Source: Synechococcus sp. J7-Johnson
Lineage (GTDB): Bacteria; Cyanobacteriota; Cyanobacteriia; PCC-6307; Cyanobiaceae
DNA: 43,898 nt
NCBI RefSeq assembly: GCF_024345795.1
Contig: NZ_JAGQBU010000023.1
Coordinates: 1 to 43,898 of the forward strand
Reading direction: 5' to 3'
The position numbers and the translations under genes were made by a program. Under the pieces are notes generated by a model. It was not told the DNA's origin. It saw only the letters and a list, made by a program, of their open reading frames with translations, and made no database searches. Positions 23,701 through 32,725 of this stretch are shown piece after piece. Position 1 is the first letter of the stretch. Every line of letters begins with the position of its first letter.

Positions 23701-25134
23701 TCACTGGGGCATCGTCACGAACTCCTCGGCGACGGTGGGATGGAGGGCCATGGTGCGATCGAAATCGGCCTTGGTAGCCCCCATGCCGATTGCGATCGCC
23801 GCCATCTGGATAATCTCTGCAGCGTGGTCGCCCACCATGTGGCAGCCCAGCACCCGGTCTGAGGCCACCTCCACTACCAGCTTCAGCAAGCAGCGAGGAC
23901 CGCGCCGAGGCAGGGCCTGGGCCATGGAGCGAAAGCGGGCCCGATGGAGGCGAATCCCTTCGGATCCGAAGCGGGCTATGGCCTCTTCCTCACTCAAGCC
24001 CACCGTGGCCAGCTCCGGTTGGCTGAACACGGCACTGGCAACCAGGTCGTGGTCCACCTGTCGGGCTCGTCCTCCATAGACGCTGTCGGCAAACGCACGG
24101 CCTTCATCCACCGCCACCGGAGTCAGGTTGATGCGGTCGGTGACATCCCCAACCGCGAAGATGTGAGGGACGTTGGTGCGTTGAGCCGCATCCACCGGGA
24201 TACGGCCGCCGTCCACCTTCACTCCCGCCGCCGCCAGATTCAGGCCGGACAGAAAGGGTTGGCGGCCCGTGGCCAGTAGTACACCGCCACAGGGCTCCGC
24301 TCGTCCCTGGCAGGTGGTTGCGATCAGCTCACCGGCCTTGCCGGTGATTGCGGTCAGGGTCTGGGCGAAGTGGATGGTGATGCCGTCGGCTTCCATACCC
24401 TCGTGTACGGCGGCACTCAGTTCCCGGTCGAAGCCCCGCAGCAGGTGATCACCGCGCACGAACTGATCCACCTCCACCCCAAGACCGCGCAGGATGCAGG
24501 CGAATTCGCAGGCGATGAAGCCGCCGCCCACGATCAGCACCCGCTGGGGCAGACCCTCCAGCAGAAACATGTCATCACTCACCCAGCCCAGCTCAGCCCC
24601 AGGAATCGAGGGGCGGTGCGGGCGCCCCCCCGTGGCGATCAGCAGGCGTTCACCGCGCAGGAGGCGCCGGCTTCCATCAGAGCTGCCATCCGAGCTGCCA
24701 CCGCGGCCGACCACTTCAAGGTGATGGGCATCGAGAAAGCGCCCCCAGCCCGTCACCAGCTCAACCCCTGCGCGCTGGAGAAAGCCGATGTGCAATCCAT
24801 TCAGGCGATCCACCTCCGCACGCACCGCCGCCAGCAGCTGGGAGGGATCGCAGTGGGTCGGTCCCACGCTCCAGCCATAGCTGGCCGCATCGGCCAGCAG
24901 GTGCTGATAGGCCGATCCATAGACCAGCAGCTTCTTGGGCACGCAGCCGCGGATCACGCAGGTCCCCCCGACCCGGTCCCCCTCGACCACGGCAACTCTG
25001 GCCCCATGGCTGGCGGCGCGTTTGGCGGCGGCCAGCCCCCCGGATCCGGCCCCGATCACCACCAGGTCGAAGCGGTCGTGAGCAGCGATCGAGCTGGCTT
25101 CTGGGCGGGCTGCCGGATCTACGATGGTGGTCAC
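23701..25134 (-). CDS. gor: Glutathione-disulfide reductase
   Basis: A class I pyridine nucleotide-disulfide oxidoreductase that regenerates glutathione. GAGSGG binds FAD, GTCVIRGCVPKK holds the redox pair, GGGFIACEFA binds NAD(P)H, AVGDVTDRINLTPVA is the second FAD motif, and the C-terminal HPTVAEEFV carries the catalytic His-Glu. No ATG fits; GTG 25134 is the simplest start, and GTG 25191 would add 19 residues. A small tandem duplication gives an SSDGSSDGS insert around 24670-24710. Its stop was about 77 bases from the IS insertion point. Confidence 0.92.
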   Translation of the reverse strand: MTTIVDPAARPEASSIAAHDRFDLVVIGAGSGGLAAAKRAASHGARVAVVEGDRVGGTCVIRGCVPKKLLVYGSAYQHLLADAASYGWSVGPTHCDPSQLLAAVRAEVDRLNGLHIGFLQRAGVELVTGWGRFLDAHHLEVVGRGGSSDGSSDGSRRLLRGERLLIATGGRPHRPSIPGAELGWVSDDMFLLEGLPQRVLIVGGGFIACEFACILRGLGVEVDQFVRGDHLLRGFDRELSAAVHEGMEADGITIHFAQTLTAITGKAGELIATTCQGRAEPCGGVLLATGRQPFLSGLNLAAAGVKVDGGRIPVDAAQRTNVPHIFAVGDVTDRINLTPVAVDEGRAFADSVYGGRARQVDHDLVASAVFSQPELATVGLSEEEAIARFGSEGIRLHRARFRSMAQALPRRGPRCLLKLVVEVASDRVLGCHMVGDHAAEIIQMAAIAIGMGATKADFDRTMALHPTVAEEFVTMPQ

Positions 25135-25254
25135 AGAGAGAGCTGGTGCACTGCTGCCAGGATGGCCGGTCGGTTGCCATCCAGTCTTCACAGCCGCTGA
25201 GAAGGTGGCAAGCTTGTAGCGAAGAATCAGGCGGGCAGTCCGTCACCATCCGCG

Positions 25255-26094
25255 ATGTTCAACGCCACACGGTTGATGATCGCCGACGTGCAGCAACGTC
25301 TGGTCGCCACTTACCGATCCTCCTATGGCACGCTCAAGCGTGAATACGAGGAGATCATTTCCTGGGCGGCTTCCATGGCCCTGGAAAACATCGCCACGGG
25401 TGATGCTCTCTATCACGACGTCGAGCACACGATCCTGGTTACCCTGGTGGGCCAGCACATCCTTTATGGAAAGCATCTGAGAGAAGGTGGCATCACACCG
25501 GACGACTGGCTGCATTTCACAATTTCACACCTCTGCCACGACATTGGTTACATCAAGGGTGTCTGCCGTGACGACACTGATGGCCATTACGCCACAGGCG
25601 TCAACGGTGAATCAGTGAGGCTCAAGGAAGGCGCCACCTGCGCAGCGCTTACGCCGTACCACATAGATCGCGGCAAGCTGTTCATCGACGAGCGCTTCGG
25701 CGGCCACGGTCTGATCGATGCCGAGACGATCAAGAGCAACATCGAACTCACCCGCTTTCCAGTTCCAGCCTCCACCGATCACCAGTGCACCACCCACATG
25801 CCCGGCCTGGTGCGTGCTTCTGATTTGATTGGTCAGCTGAGCGATCCCCGCTACCTCAACAAGATTCCGGCCCTGTTCTGGGAATTCGAGGAAACGGGAG
25901 TGAACAAGGCCTTGGGCTGCGAAAACCCCGGCCAGCTGCTCAAGGCCTATCCAACCTTCTACTGGGGCCAGGTGTTCCCCTACATCAAGAATGCGATTCC
26001 ATATCTAGAGCTTACTCAGGCCGGCAAAGAGATTCTTGCCAATCTCTACGGCAACATTTTCATGGTGGAACATGAACTGCTGGTGCTTCCCTGA
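25255..26094 (+). CDS. HD-domain metal-dependent phosphohydrolase
   Basis: A 279-residue protein. The HD-type metal site is visible as YHDVEHT (His 54, His 58) and SHLCHDIGY (His 95, Asp 96), with further conserved residues such as SNIELTRFP and RASDLIGQLSDP. The fold hydrolyses phosphate esters or nucleotides; the substrate is unknown. The protein looks like a conserved cyanobacterial hypothetical. It is divergent from gor with about 120 bases between, and its last 49 bases overlap the convergent MBL-fold gene. Confidence 0.8.
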   Translation: MFNATRLMIADVQQRLVATYRSSYGTLKREYEEIISWAASMALENIATGDALYHDVEHTILVTLVGQHILYGKHLREGGITPDDWLHFTISHLCHDIGYIKGVCRDDTDGHYATGVNGESVRLKEGATCAALTPYHIDRGKLFIDERFGGHGLIDAETIKSNIELTRFPVPASTDHQCTTHMPGLVRASDLIGQLSDPRYLNKIPALFWEFEETGVNKALGCENPGQLLKAYPTFYWGQVFPYIKNAIPYLELTQAGKEILANLYGNIFMVEHELLVLP

Positions 26095-26831
26095 GCGGCC
26101 TGCAGGTCGTAGATCACACCTGGCACTGGATCGATCAAGCGGGAGCCGGCCGCCATCACCCCAGCCGCTTCCTCCATGCTCCCCTTCTGCCAGAGGATCC
26201 GGGTCAGGAGTCCTTCGTAATTCACATCACCGCCACTGGTGCTGGCCAGGACGACCCTGGGCTGGAAGCGCTCCAGGAGCTGGGGCAGCACCTGCTTCCC
26301 CTTGACGAAGGCTCCCACCAGAGGCAGGCCCAGATCGAGTACCGGGGTGATCACCGCATCAATCGGCTGGGACGGGAGGTCAGCCGAAAGAAAGCCATGG
26401 GGTTCCACATAAAGGCTGCCGGCGGGATGCTGCAGAAGGTACCCGTTCTCCACCTGGGGCACAGGGGCCCCGGAACTGGCGGTGATCGTCAGCTCGCCGT
26501 ACTGAAACTTTTCCCCGGGAACGAGGGCCTTGACCGCCTGGAAGCCCAGTTGGGACGCCTTGGCGGCAGCTCCGGCCGAGCCCACCACCTGCAGGCTGGG
26601 ATCCAGCAACGCCATGGTCGCTGGATGGCAGTGGTCGGGGAGCCCCTGGGTCAGCAACAGCAGATCCAGCCCATCGGGGACCGGCCAGGCCTGGTTGAGC
26701 TCGGCCCGGAAGAACCAAGGGCCGGGAGGAAATTCAAGTGGTCCCGTCAACCAGGGATCGAGCAGGATGCGGCAGCCGTCGAAATCAAGCAGCCAGCCGT
26801 TGGCGCCGAAGTAGGTGGCCTGGAATGCCAT
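26046..26831 (-). CDS. MBL-fold (metallo-beta-lactamase-like) protein
   Basis: A 261-residue protein with the start of an UlaG-like MBL fold (FGANGWLLDFDGCRILLDPWL). Where catalytic members have T-H-x-H-x-D-H it reads TQGLPDHCH, so the first two histidines are Gln and Leu while Asp-His remain. Later strands (VITPVLDLGLPLVG, ASTSGGDVNYEG) are intact. This implies a changed or absent metal centre, so the biochemical role is uncertain. The 3' end overlaps the convergent HD-domain gene by 49 bases. Confidence 0.8.
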   Translation of the reverse strand: MAFQATYFGANGWLLDFDGCRILLDPWLTGPLEFPPGPWFFRAELNQAWPVPDGLDLLLLTQGLPDHCHPATMALLDPSLQVVGSAGAAAKASQLGFQAVKALVPGEKFQYGELTITASSGAPVPQVENGYLLQHPAGSLYVEPHGFLSADLPSQPIDAVITPVLDLGLPLVGAFVKGKQVLPQLLERFQPRVVLASTSGGDVNYEGLLTRILWQKGSMEEAAGVMAAGSRLIDPVPGVIYDLQAAQGSTSSSCSTMKMLP

Positions 26832-26867
26832 GGCGCCAGAGCTCGAAAACTGGTGTGGTCTTCGAAC

Positions 26868-27002
26868 TTAGGCAGCGCTGAGGCGCCAACGTGACTGGCT
26901 TTCGCCAATGCACAGCCGGAAGAGCAGCACCCCCAGGGCGCCGCCACGCACCAGGCTGATAACGGCCAGGGCAACGCAGAGCGGGCAGTGGGCAAGACCC
27001 AT
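26868..27002 (-). CDS. Small membrane peptide with CPLC motif, 44 residues
   Basis: ATG 27002 opens MGLAHCPLCVALAVISL, a likely single membrane helix with a CxxC at its start, then a basic end (GESQSRWRLSAA). In-frame codons upstream (LALRLLF) also look hydrophobic, so a TTG start is possible. It precedes the MBL gene on the same strand by 36 bases. I do not recognise it; a small conserved cyanobacterial peptide is plausible but unproven. Confidence 0.4.
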   Translation of the reverse strand: MGLAHCPLCVALAVISLVRGGALGVLLFRLCIGESQSRWRLSAA

Positions 27003-27123
27003 AAACAGCAGTCGCAATGCCAACGGATTCGTGGCCCCAGCCTGACAGCCCTGATGCGCCCTTGGGGGCGGGCTGCTGGAATACAGGGTCAAGCAACATT
27101 TCCACCCGGGACCAGGCAGGCAC

Positions 27124-28788
27124 GTGCTGCGGCTGAGCGAACTCAAGCTTCCCCTTGATCACACCGACGACGACCTGCGCCAGGCAGTGCTGAAGCGGCT
27201 TGGGCTTCCAGCCCAGAGCCTGCGTGGTCTGAAGCTGGTCAGGCGCAGCGTCGATGCCCGCAACAAGGACGCCATCCGCTTCAGCTACAGCCTCGATCTG
27301 GAGGTGGCCGATGCCAAGGCCCTGCTGCAGCGCTGGCGGAAGGACCCCCATCTGCGCCCGGCCCCCGACACCACCTACCGGTTCCCGGCTCGCCTGGAGC
27401 CAGGGGCCTCAGAGCGGCCCGAGCGCCCGATCGTGATCGGGGCAGGACCCTGTGGCTATTTCGCCGCGCTTGTGCTTGCCCAGATGGGGCTGCGGCCCCT
27501 GCTGCTGGAGCGGGGCAAATCGATCAAGGAACGCACGGCCGACACCTTCGGCTTCTGGCGGGGCCAGCGGCCCTTCGACCCTGATTCAAATGTGCAATTC
27601 GGCGAGGGTGGAGCCGGCACCTTCTCTGACGGCAAGCTCTACAGCCAGGTGCGCGACCCCCGTCACCTGGGGCGAAAAGTGCTGCTGGAACTTGTGGCCT
27701 GCGGTGCCAATCCCGAGATTCTGACGCTGCACCACCCCCACATCGGCACCTTCAAGCTGGCCACGGTGGTACGCGGACTGCGCAGCCGCATCGAGGCCCT
27801 TGGAGGGGAAATCCGCTTCCAGAGCGAGGTGGTGTGCCTCGAGACCGAAGCGGCCCCAGGCGGACAACGGGTCTGTGGCGTTGTGCTCGCCGATGGCTCC
27901 TGTCTCGCGGCCCGTCATGTGGTGCTGGCGGTGGGCCACAGCGCCCGCGATACCTTTGCCAGCCTGCACAGAGGCGGGGTGCGAATGGAGCCCAAACCCT
28001 TCTCGATCGGAGTGCGCCTCGAGCATCCCCAGGCGTTGATCGATGCGGCCCGCTGGGGGCCCTGCGCGGGCCACCCGCGACTGGGCGCAGCCGAATACAA
28101 GCTCGTCCATCATCTGGGCGATGGCCGCAGCGTCTACAGCTTCTGCATGTGCCCCGGCGGGTTGGTGGTGGCAGCCGCGTCTGAGCCCGGCCACCTGGTC
28201 ACCAACGGCATGAGCCAACACTCCCGCAACGAGCGCAATGCCAACAGTGGCATCGTGGTCGGACTGGAGCTGGAAGATCTGCTCCCCTACGGCCAGGGAC
28301 CAGAAGACCCCCTGGCCGGAGTTGCCTTCCAGCGTCACTGGGAAGCGAAAGCTTTTGCCCTCGGCGGCAGCAGCTATCGGGCGCCCGTCCAGCGGCTCGA
28401 CGATTTTCTGGCGGGCCGTGGGGTCAGTCGCCCGCCAGGCTCGATCCAGCCCTCCTACGCCCCCGGCACCACCCCCGCTGATCTGAGCGCCTGCCTGCCG
28501 GAGTTCGCCGTCGTCGCTCTGCGGGAGGCGATCCCAGCCTTCGAGCGCAGCATTCCCGGCTACGCCATGGCCGAAGCCCTGCTTACCGGGGTCGAAACGC
28601 GTACCTCCTCGCCGGTGCGGATCCTGAGGGGGCCTGACCTGCAGAGCCTGAACACCCGCGGCCTATACCCAGCCGGGGAGGGCGCCGGTTATGCCGGTGG
28701 CATCCTCTCCGCCGGCATCGATGGCATTCGGGTGGCAGAAGCGGTGGCCTGCAGTCTGCTGGGGGTGCAGGGTCCTAAACAGGCATGA
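27124..28788 (+). CDS. FAD-dependent oxidoreductase, COG2509 family
   Basis: A 554-residue flavoprotein of the COG2509 group (predicted FAD-dependent dehydrogenases). An N-terminal alpha/beta appendage (1-95, with RRSVDARNKDAIRFSYSLDLEV) precedes the FAD motif GAGPCG (106-111). Further conserved parts are FGEGGAGTFSDGKLYSQV, SFCMCPGG and the C-terminal LYPAGEGAGYAGGI, which closes over the FAD. The electron partners are unknown. GTG 27124 is the likely start because no ATG is near. It converges on pgeF with an 18-base gap. Confidence 0.86.
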   Translation: MLRLSELKLPLDHTDDDLRQAVLKRLGLPAQSLRGLKLVRRSVDARNKDAIRFSYSLDLEVADAKALLQRWRKDPHLRPAPDTTYRFPARLEPGASERPERPIVIGAGPCGYFAALVLAQMGLRPLLLERGKSIKERTADTFGFWRGQRPFDPDSNVQFGEGGAGTFSDGKLYSQVRDPRHLGRKVLLELVACGANPEILTLHHPHIGTFKLATVVRGLRSRIEALGGEIRFQSEVVCLETEAAPGGQRVCGVVLADGSCLAARHVVLAVGHSARDTFASLHRGGVRMEPKPFSIGVRLEHPQALIDAARWGPCAGHPRLGAAEYKLVHHLGDGRSVYSFCMCPGGLVVAAASEPGHLVTNGMSQHSRNERNANSGIVVGLELEDLLPYGQGPEDPLAGVAFQRHWEAKAFALGGSSYRAPVQRLDDFLAGRGVSRPPGSIQPSYAPGTTPADLSACLPEFAVVALREAIPAFERSIPGYAMAEALLTGVETRTSSPVRILRGPDLQSLNTRGLYPAGEGAGYAGGILSAGIDGIRVAEAVACSLLGVQGPKQA

Positions 28789-28806
28789 CTCGAATCCAGC
28801 CAAGGT

Positions 28807-29619
28807 TCAGGCCTGGGCGACGATGCCGCTCCACTGCACAGCTTTGACCTGATCGCGGCGCCAGGAGTGAAACAGCTGCGGCTCAGCCACCGTGCACAGG
28901 GGGCAGAGCCGCAGCTGCTCAGGGCCAAGTCCGGCGTTGAGCAACTGGGCCCTGGCGGCCAGGCGGATGTCGAGACGGTACCGATTCCCAGGCGAGGCGG
29001 GCGAAGACTCGGGTTTGAGTGCCCCTGCCTCTACCAGGATCGCTGCCGGATCCTCACCAGGGCCGCAGCAGGCGCTGCCCACCTGCAGGGCCACATCCAA
29101 CTCCACCTGGTAGGCCTCACCGCTCACGGCAGGCCCCAGGGCCACCAGCAGATCGCTGCGATTGCTGCCCGAGCGCTCCAGGGTTTCGATTGCTGCCGGC
29201 AGGATGCCGGTGGCCACCCCGCGCCAGCCGGCATGACAGGCCGACACCGAGCCCCTGGCCCGATCTGCGATCAGCACGGGGGTGCAGTCGGCGCCGCAGG
29301 CCCAGAGCGACTGGCCCCCAGCATCGCTGACCAGCCCATCGCCCTCCGGCCAGGGTTCAGCTGCCGCTTCGCTGGCGGCCAGCACCCGGGAACTATGGAT
29401 CTGGCGGGTGCGGTGAACCGAAACACCGGCACTGATGGCGGCCGCCAGCTCCTGGGGGCCGCGCCCACTCCACTGGCGTGTGAAGAAGCCGTGCTCAAAC
29501 TCCTGCAGCAGGTCGCACTGGAGAAAGTAGCCGCCATAGGTACCCACCCAGGTCCAGCCGTCCAGAGCATTGAAGCCCCCATCGGGGCGATCGAAAGGGG
29601 GGTCGACGGCTTCAGCCAC
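28807..29619 (-). CDS. pgeF: Peptidoglycan editing factor PgeF (YfiH/laccase domain)
   Basis: A 270-residue protein of the multicopper polyphenol-oxidase-like (DUF152) family, which in E. coli removes mis-incorporated amino acids from peptidoglycan precursors. The metal-site motifs are present: IHSSRV, CGADCTPVLIAD, CHAGWRG and a C-terminal CPLCT. Length is about normal with a short N-terminal extension. It starts 12 bases after the tab2 stop and is probably the third gene of the S1-tab2-pgeF operon. Confidence 0.9.
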   Translation of the reverse strand: MAEAVDPPFDRPDGGFNALDGWTWVGTYGGYFLQCDLLQEFEHGFFTRQWSGRGPQELAAAISAGVSVHRTRQIHSSRVLAASEAAAEPWPEGDGLVSDAGGQSLWACGADCTPVLIADRARGSVSACHAGWRGVATGILPAAIETLERSGSNRSDLLVALGPAVSGEAYQVELDVALQVGSACCGPGEDPAAILVEAGALKPESSPASPGNRYRLDIRLAARAQLLNAGLGPEQLRLCPLCTVAEPQLFHSWRRDQVKAVQWSGIVAQA

Positions 29620-29631
29620 GGGAGATCGGTC

Positions 29632-30531
29632 TCAGAAGTCGGGCATGTCGCGCATGAGCCAGAAGCCATCGAAACGCCCTGAGTCCACATCGCTCTGAAC
29701 GGCGATGAACTGCAGACCTGCTGCGGCATCGCGAGCCGCTGTGAAAGCTTCGGCCACCTCCTTCGCCTCCTTCTCAGCCAGGACCGCGAGCCTCCAGCGG
29801 TCTTCCAGGCCCGCTTCAAGCACCAGTTTGTTTGCTTCCATCTCCAGACGGGCAGGCTCAAGTCCCGCGAACCAGCCGGCGATGGCCAGGGAGCGGCTGC
29901 GGCTGAACAGGCGCAGGCCCGGGACCACCAGTTCATCGGGAAGATCTGCGGGTATGGGAAACAACCCTCCGAAGCCGATCTCCCACTCGGAGGCTTCGCG
30001 AAGGGCACCGAGGGGCAGGGAAGCCCATGCCCACGAATCCCCCCTGGCCGCCTCCGGCAGGGGCAGGGGGGGCGAACGCATCGGCAGGGGAGGCGGTGCC
30101 AGGGGGCCTGCCATGTACCCCTCCTCGGCGGGATAAACGTCGCGCTCCCGTTCACTTAGCCATTCGGCCAGGGCATAACAGCGCCGGCTTGGAATGACCT
30201 CAAGGCCAATGGACTCGGCGGCACGCTGCACCATGGTGCGCATCGTGGCCCGCCAGCAGCGCAGCCGCCGCGGGGTCCCCAGTCCCTGCTCAGCTGCCGC
30301 CGCCAGCGCTTCGTTGAGCGCTCCCTGGAGCCATACCGAATTAACCGTGTTGGCCGGACAGTTCTTCGCCCAGCGAAAGCGGGGCTGGTTGCCATCAGTG
30401 GCGGGCGTAGCCGTGATCAGCAGATCCCAGCGCTTCTTACCGCCAGGATCAAGCACTGGACGGGAAAAGAAATCCACCTCCCAGTCGGGGGTGTGCTGGA
30501 CGCCGGGCACTGCAGGGGCGGCCTGACTCAT
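29632..30531 (-). CDS. Tab2/Atab2-family RNA-binding protein
   Basis: A 299-residue protein with the Tab2 start WEVDFFSRPVLDPGGKKRWDLLI and conserved internal blocks (RCWRATMRTMVQRA, VIPSRRCYALAEWLSERE, GLQFIAVQSDVDSGRFDGFWL). In algae and plants, Tab2/Atab2 binds psaB mRNA and is needed for translation of photosystem I subunits. The cyanobacterial role is inferred to be similar. A Pro-rich linker lies near residues 145-165. It overlaps the S1 gene as ATGA (30528-30531), consistent with coupled translation. Confidence 0.87.
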   Translation of the reverse strand: MSQAAPAVPGVQHTPDWEVDFFSRPVLDPGGKKRWDLLITATPATDGNQPRFRWAKNCPANTVNSVWLQGALNEALAAAAEQGLGTPRRLRCWRATMRTMVQRAAESIGLEVIPSRRCYALAEWLSERERDVYPAEEGYMAGPLAPPPLPMRSPPLPLPEAARGDSWAWASLPLGALREASEWEIGFGGLFPIPADLPDELVVPGLRLFSRSRSLAIAGWFAGLEPARLEMEANKLVLEAGLEDRWRLAVLAEKEAKEVAEAFTAARDAAAGLQFIAVQSDVDSGRFDGFWLMRDMPDF

Positions 30532-31820
30532 CCTGCCTCCTGCTCCTGTTGACTCATCGACAGGCGTGCCCGATTGGCCCGGTCCTCAGCCTCGGCCATG
30601 ACCGTGTCCTTGGCCGTGAGCAGCTCGCCGGGCTGGGTCTCGAGCAGGGCAGTGTTGAGGGCGATCCGCCCCCGGGACGAATCGATCTGGGTGACCAGTG
30701 CCTTGAGCCGCTCCCCCTGGCTGAAGACCTCCCGGATGTCGCGCAGATGAACGCCAGTGATGGACGACTGGTGCAGCAGACCACTGACCCCACCGAGATC
30801 CACGAAGAAGCCATAGGGCTTGACCGACACCACCTGACCATCCACCAGTTGACCCACCTCCAGCTCCGCCAGCAATGAGGCACTGGCGGCCCGCTTCTCG
30901 GAGAGCACCAGCTTGCGGGTATCGGCATTCACCTCCAGGAAGGCCACGGCAAAAGAAGTGCCGACCAGCTGCTCGTGGTTCTCTCCGTTCTGCAGCTGGG
31001 AGCGGGGAATGAACCCCCTCAGTCCCTCCAGGTCGCAGGTGACGCCGCCCCGGTTGAAGCCGGTCACCTTCACCTGAACCACCTTGCCGGCGGCCTCCAG
31101 TTGCTTCAACTTCTCCCAGCTCTGGCGCAGGGCCAGGGCCCGGGCGCTGATCGTGACCATGCCATCGGCGTTCTGCTCGCGGGTGACCAGCACCTCAACG
31201 GGCTGACCCTTTGGAAAGCGTTCCTTGAGATTGCCGATAACCCCGAGACCGGCTTCGGCCTTGGGCATGAAGCCCGGCGCTTTGCCGCCGATGTCGATGT
31301 AGACACCATCGCTTTCAGCGCTGATCACCGTGCCGGTGACCACATCACCGGTGGCGCCCACAGGCTCGTTCTCATCGAGCGCGGCGAGAAAGGCGTCCTC
31401 ATCGAAGTCGAAATCATCGACTGTGCGGGTTGGCCGGGATGTGGTGGCGCCTGAACTGGCGCCACCGGCAGAGCGGCTGGAGCGGCCCTGACGGGACGGA
31501 CCATCAGGCGCCCCCATCAGGTCGGCCATGGTCATGCCTTCGAGGCTCGCGGTCTCGAAGCGGTCGTCATCACTGGCCAGCTCTCCTCCAGCCTGGGGAG
31601 CTGAAGCCGGCCGGGGTGGGGCCGCAGTCGAGGCACCCTGCGGTGCTTTCACTCCAGCCTGTTCTGCGTTGGACTCCGCCGGTGTCTTGTCATCTTCCTC
31701 ATCTTTACGGCTCAGATACATGAGCTGGGGAGGCTTGCGCAACGGCGGCTCCGCCTGGGAAGAAGGCACCGGCTTGGAGCGGGGGCCTGCGGGAGGAACG
31801 GGACGCTGCGATCCAGCCAT
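30528..31820 (-). CDS. S1-domain RNA-binding protein (cyanobacterial Rps1-like)
   Basis: A 430-residue protein. Residues 1-150 are low-complexity (Pro, Ala, Ser, with an acidic DDFDFDEDAF). Three S1 domains follow at about 156-229 (GTVISAESDGVYIDIGGKAPGF), 243-312 (GFNRGGVTCDLEGLRGFIP) and 321-391 (VVSVKPYGFFVDLGGVSGLLH). This is the three-domain arrangement of cyanobacterial ribosomal protein S1, with an extra N-terminal tail. ATG 31820 is the start; the frame stays open upstream but overlaps the divergent creatininase gene. It heads a minus-strand operon with tab2 and pgeF. Confidence 0.88.
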   Translation of the reverse strand: MAGSQRPVPPAGPRSKPVPSSQAEPPLRKPPQLMYLSRKDEEDDKTPAESNAEQAGVKAPQGASTAAPPRPASAPQAGGELASDDDRFETASLEGMTMADLMGAPDGPSRQGRSSRSAGGASSGATTSRPTRTVDDFDFDEDAFLAALDENEPVGATGDVVTGTVISAESDGVYIDIGGKAPGFMPKAEAGLGVIGNLKERFPKGQPVEVLVTREQNADGMVTISARALALRQSWEKLKQLEAAGKVVQVKVTGFNRGGVTCDLEGLRGFIPRSQLQNGENHEQLVGTSFAVAFLEVNADTRKLVLSEKRAASASLLAELEVGQLVDGQVVSVKPYGFFVDLGGVSGLLHQSSITGVHLRDIREVFSQGERLKALVTQIDSSRGRIALNTALLETQPGELLTAKDTVMAEAEDRANRARLSMSQQEQEAG

Positions 31821-31872
31821 GGCCCAGTGTGATCTGACAGCATCACACTGTAAGGATCGGCCCTTGGAGAGG

Positions 31873-32667
31873 ATGGGAGTACCTGCCAAGCACGCCCTGG
31901 AAGGTCTCAGTTGGATGACGGCCCAGGAGGCGGCCGCTCGACCGGGCAGCACCGTGATCTGGCCGTTCGGAGCTGTGGAGCAACACGGCCCGCACCTGCC
32001 GCTGGGCACCGACGCGATCTTTGCCGAACGGGTGCTGCAGGCCGTACTCGAACAGTTGCCGGCTGAGCTGCCGATCTGGCGGCTGCCTCTGTTCCAGCTG
32101 GGCTTTTCCCCCGAACATGGAGCCTTCCCAGGCACTCTCAGCCTCCCAGCGGAGGTGATGCTCCAGGTGGTGATGGCCGTCGGGGGCGACCTCGCCCGGG
32201 CCGGGTTTCAGCGCCTGGTGCTCTTCAACGCCCACGGCGGCCAGATCGCCCTGTTGCAGGTGGCGGCGCGGCAGCTGCGGGCTGCCCATCCCCGCCTGGC
32301 CGTGATGCCTTGCTTCCTCTGGAGCGGTCCGCCAGGGGTGGCGGCACTGCTGCCCGAGCCGGAACGCAGCGAGGGATTGCATGCAGCACTGGCCGAAACG
32401 AGCCTGATGCTGCATCTGGCCCCGGAACTGGTAGGGCATGAACGGCCCCGGGAGGGTCAACCCGATCCGGCCCCGCCAGCGGGCTGGAGCCTTGAGGGCG
32501 CTGTCCCCACCGCTTGGCTGACAGCCGATCTCTCCGCCAGCGGGGTAGTGGGAGATGCCCGTGGCGCCGACGGAGCCCTAGGCGAAGCGCTGTACAGAGC
32601 CCTTGTTGAGGGCTGGGTCACGCTGCTCAAGGATCTGCTCACCAGTGACTGGCCACCGCACCCCTGA
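31873..32667 (+). CDS. Creatininase-family amidohydrolase
   Basis: A 264-residue protein of the creatininase/FAPy-deformylase family. Metal ligands appear in [16 protein letters not shown] (Glu, His, Asp), [21 protein letters not shown] and the late ALAETSLML (Glu). Members hydrolyse cyclic or linear amides in the cytoplasm; the substrate here is unknown. ATG 31873 has GGAG just upstream; ATG 31915 is a possible alternative. It is divergent from the S1 gene with 52 bases between and lies 58 bases before ado. Confidence 0.88.
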   Translation: MGVPAKHALEGLSWMTAQEAAARPGSTVIWPFGAVEQHGPHLPLGTDAIFAERVLQAVLEQLPAELPIWRLPLFQLGFSPEHGAFPGTLSLPAEVMLQVVMAVGGDLARAGFQRLVLFNAHGGQIALLQVAARQLRAAHPRLAVMPCFLWSGPPGVAALLPEPERSEGLHAALAETSLMLHLAPELVGHERPREGQPDPAPPAGWSLEGAVPTAWLTADLSASGVVGDARGADGALGEALYRALVEGWVTLLKDLLTSDWPPHP

Positions 32668-32725
32668 ACCGATTCCGGCAGGCCTGGTTACAGTCGCTGA
32701 CACTGATCCCCTTGCCGGCGACGCC

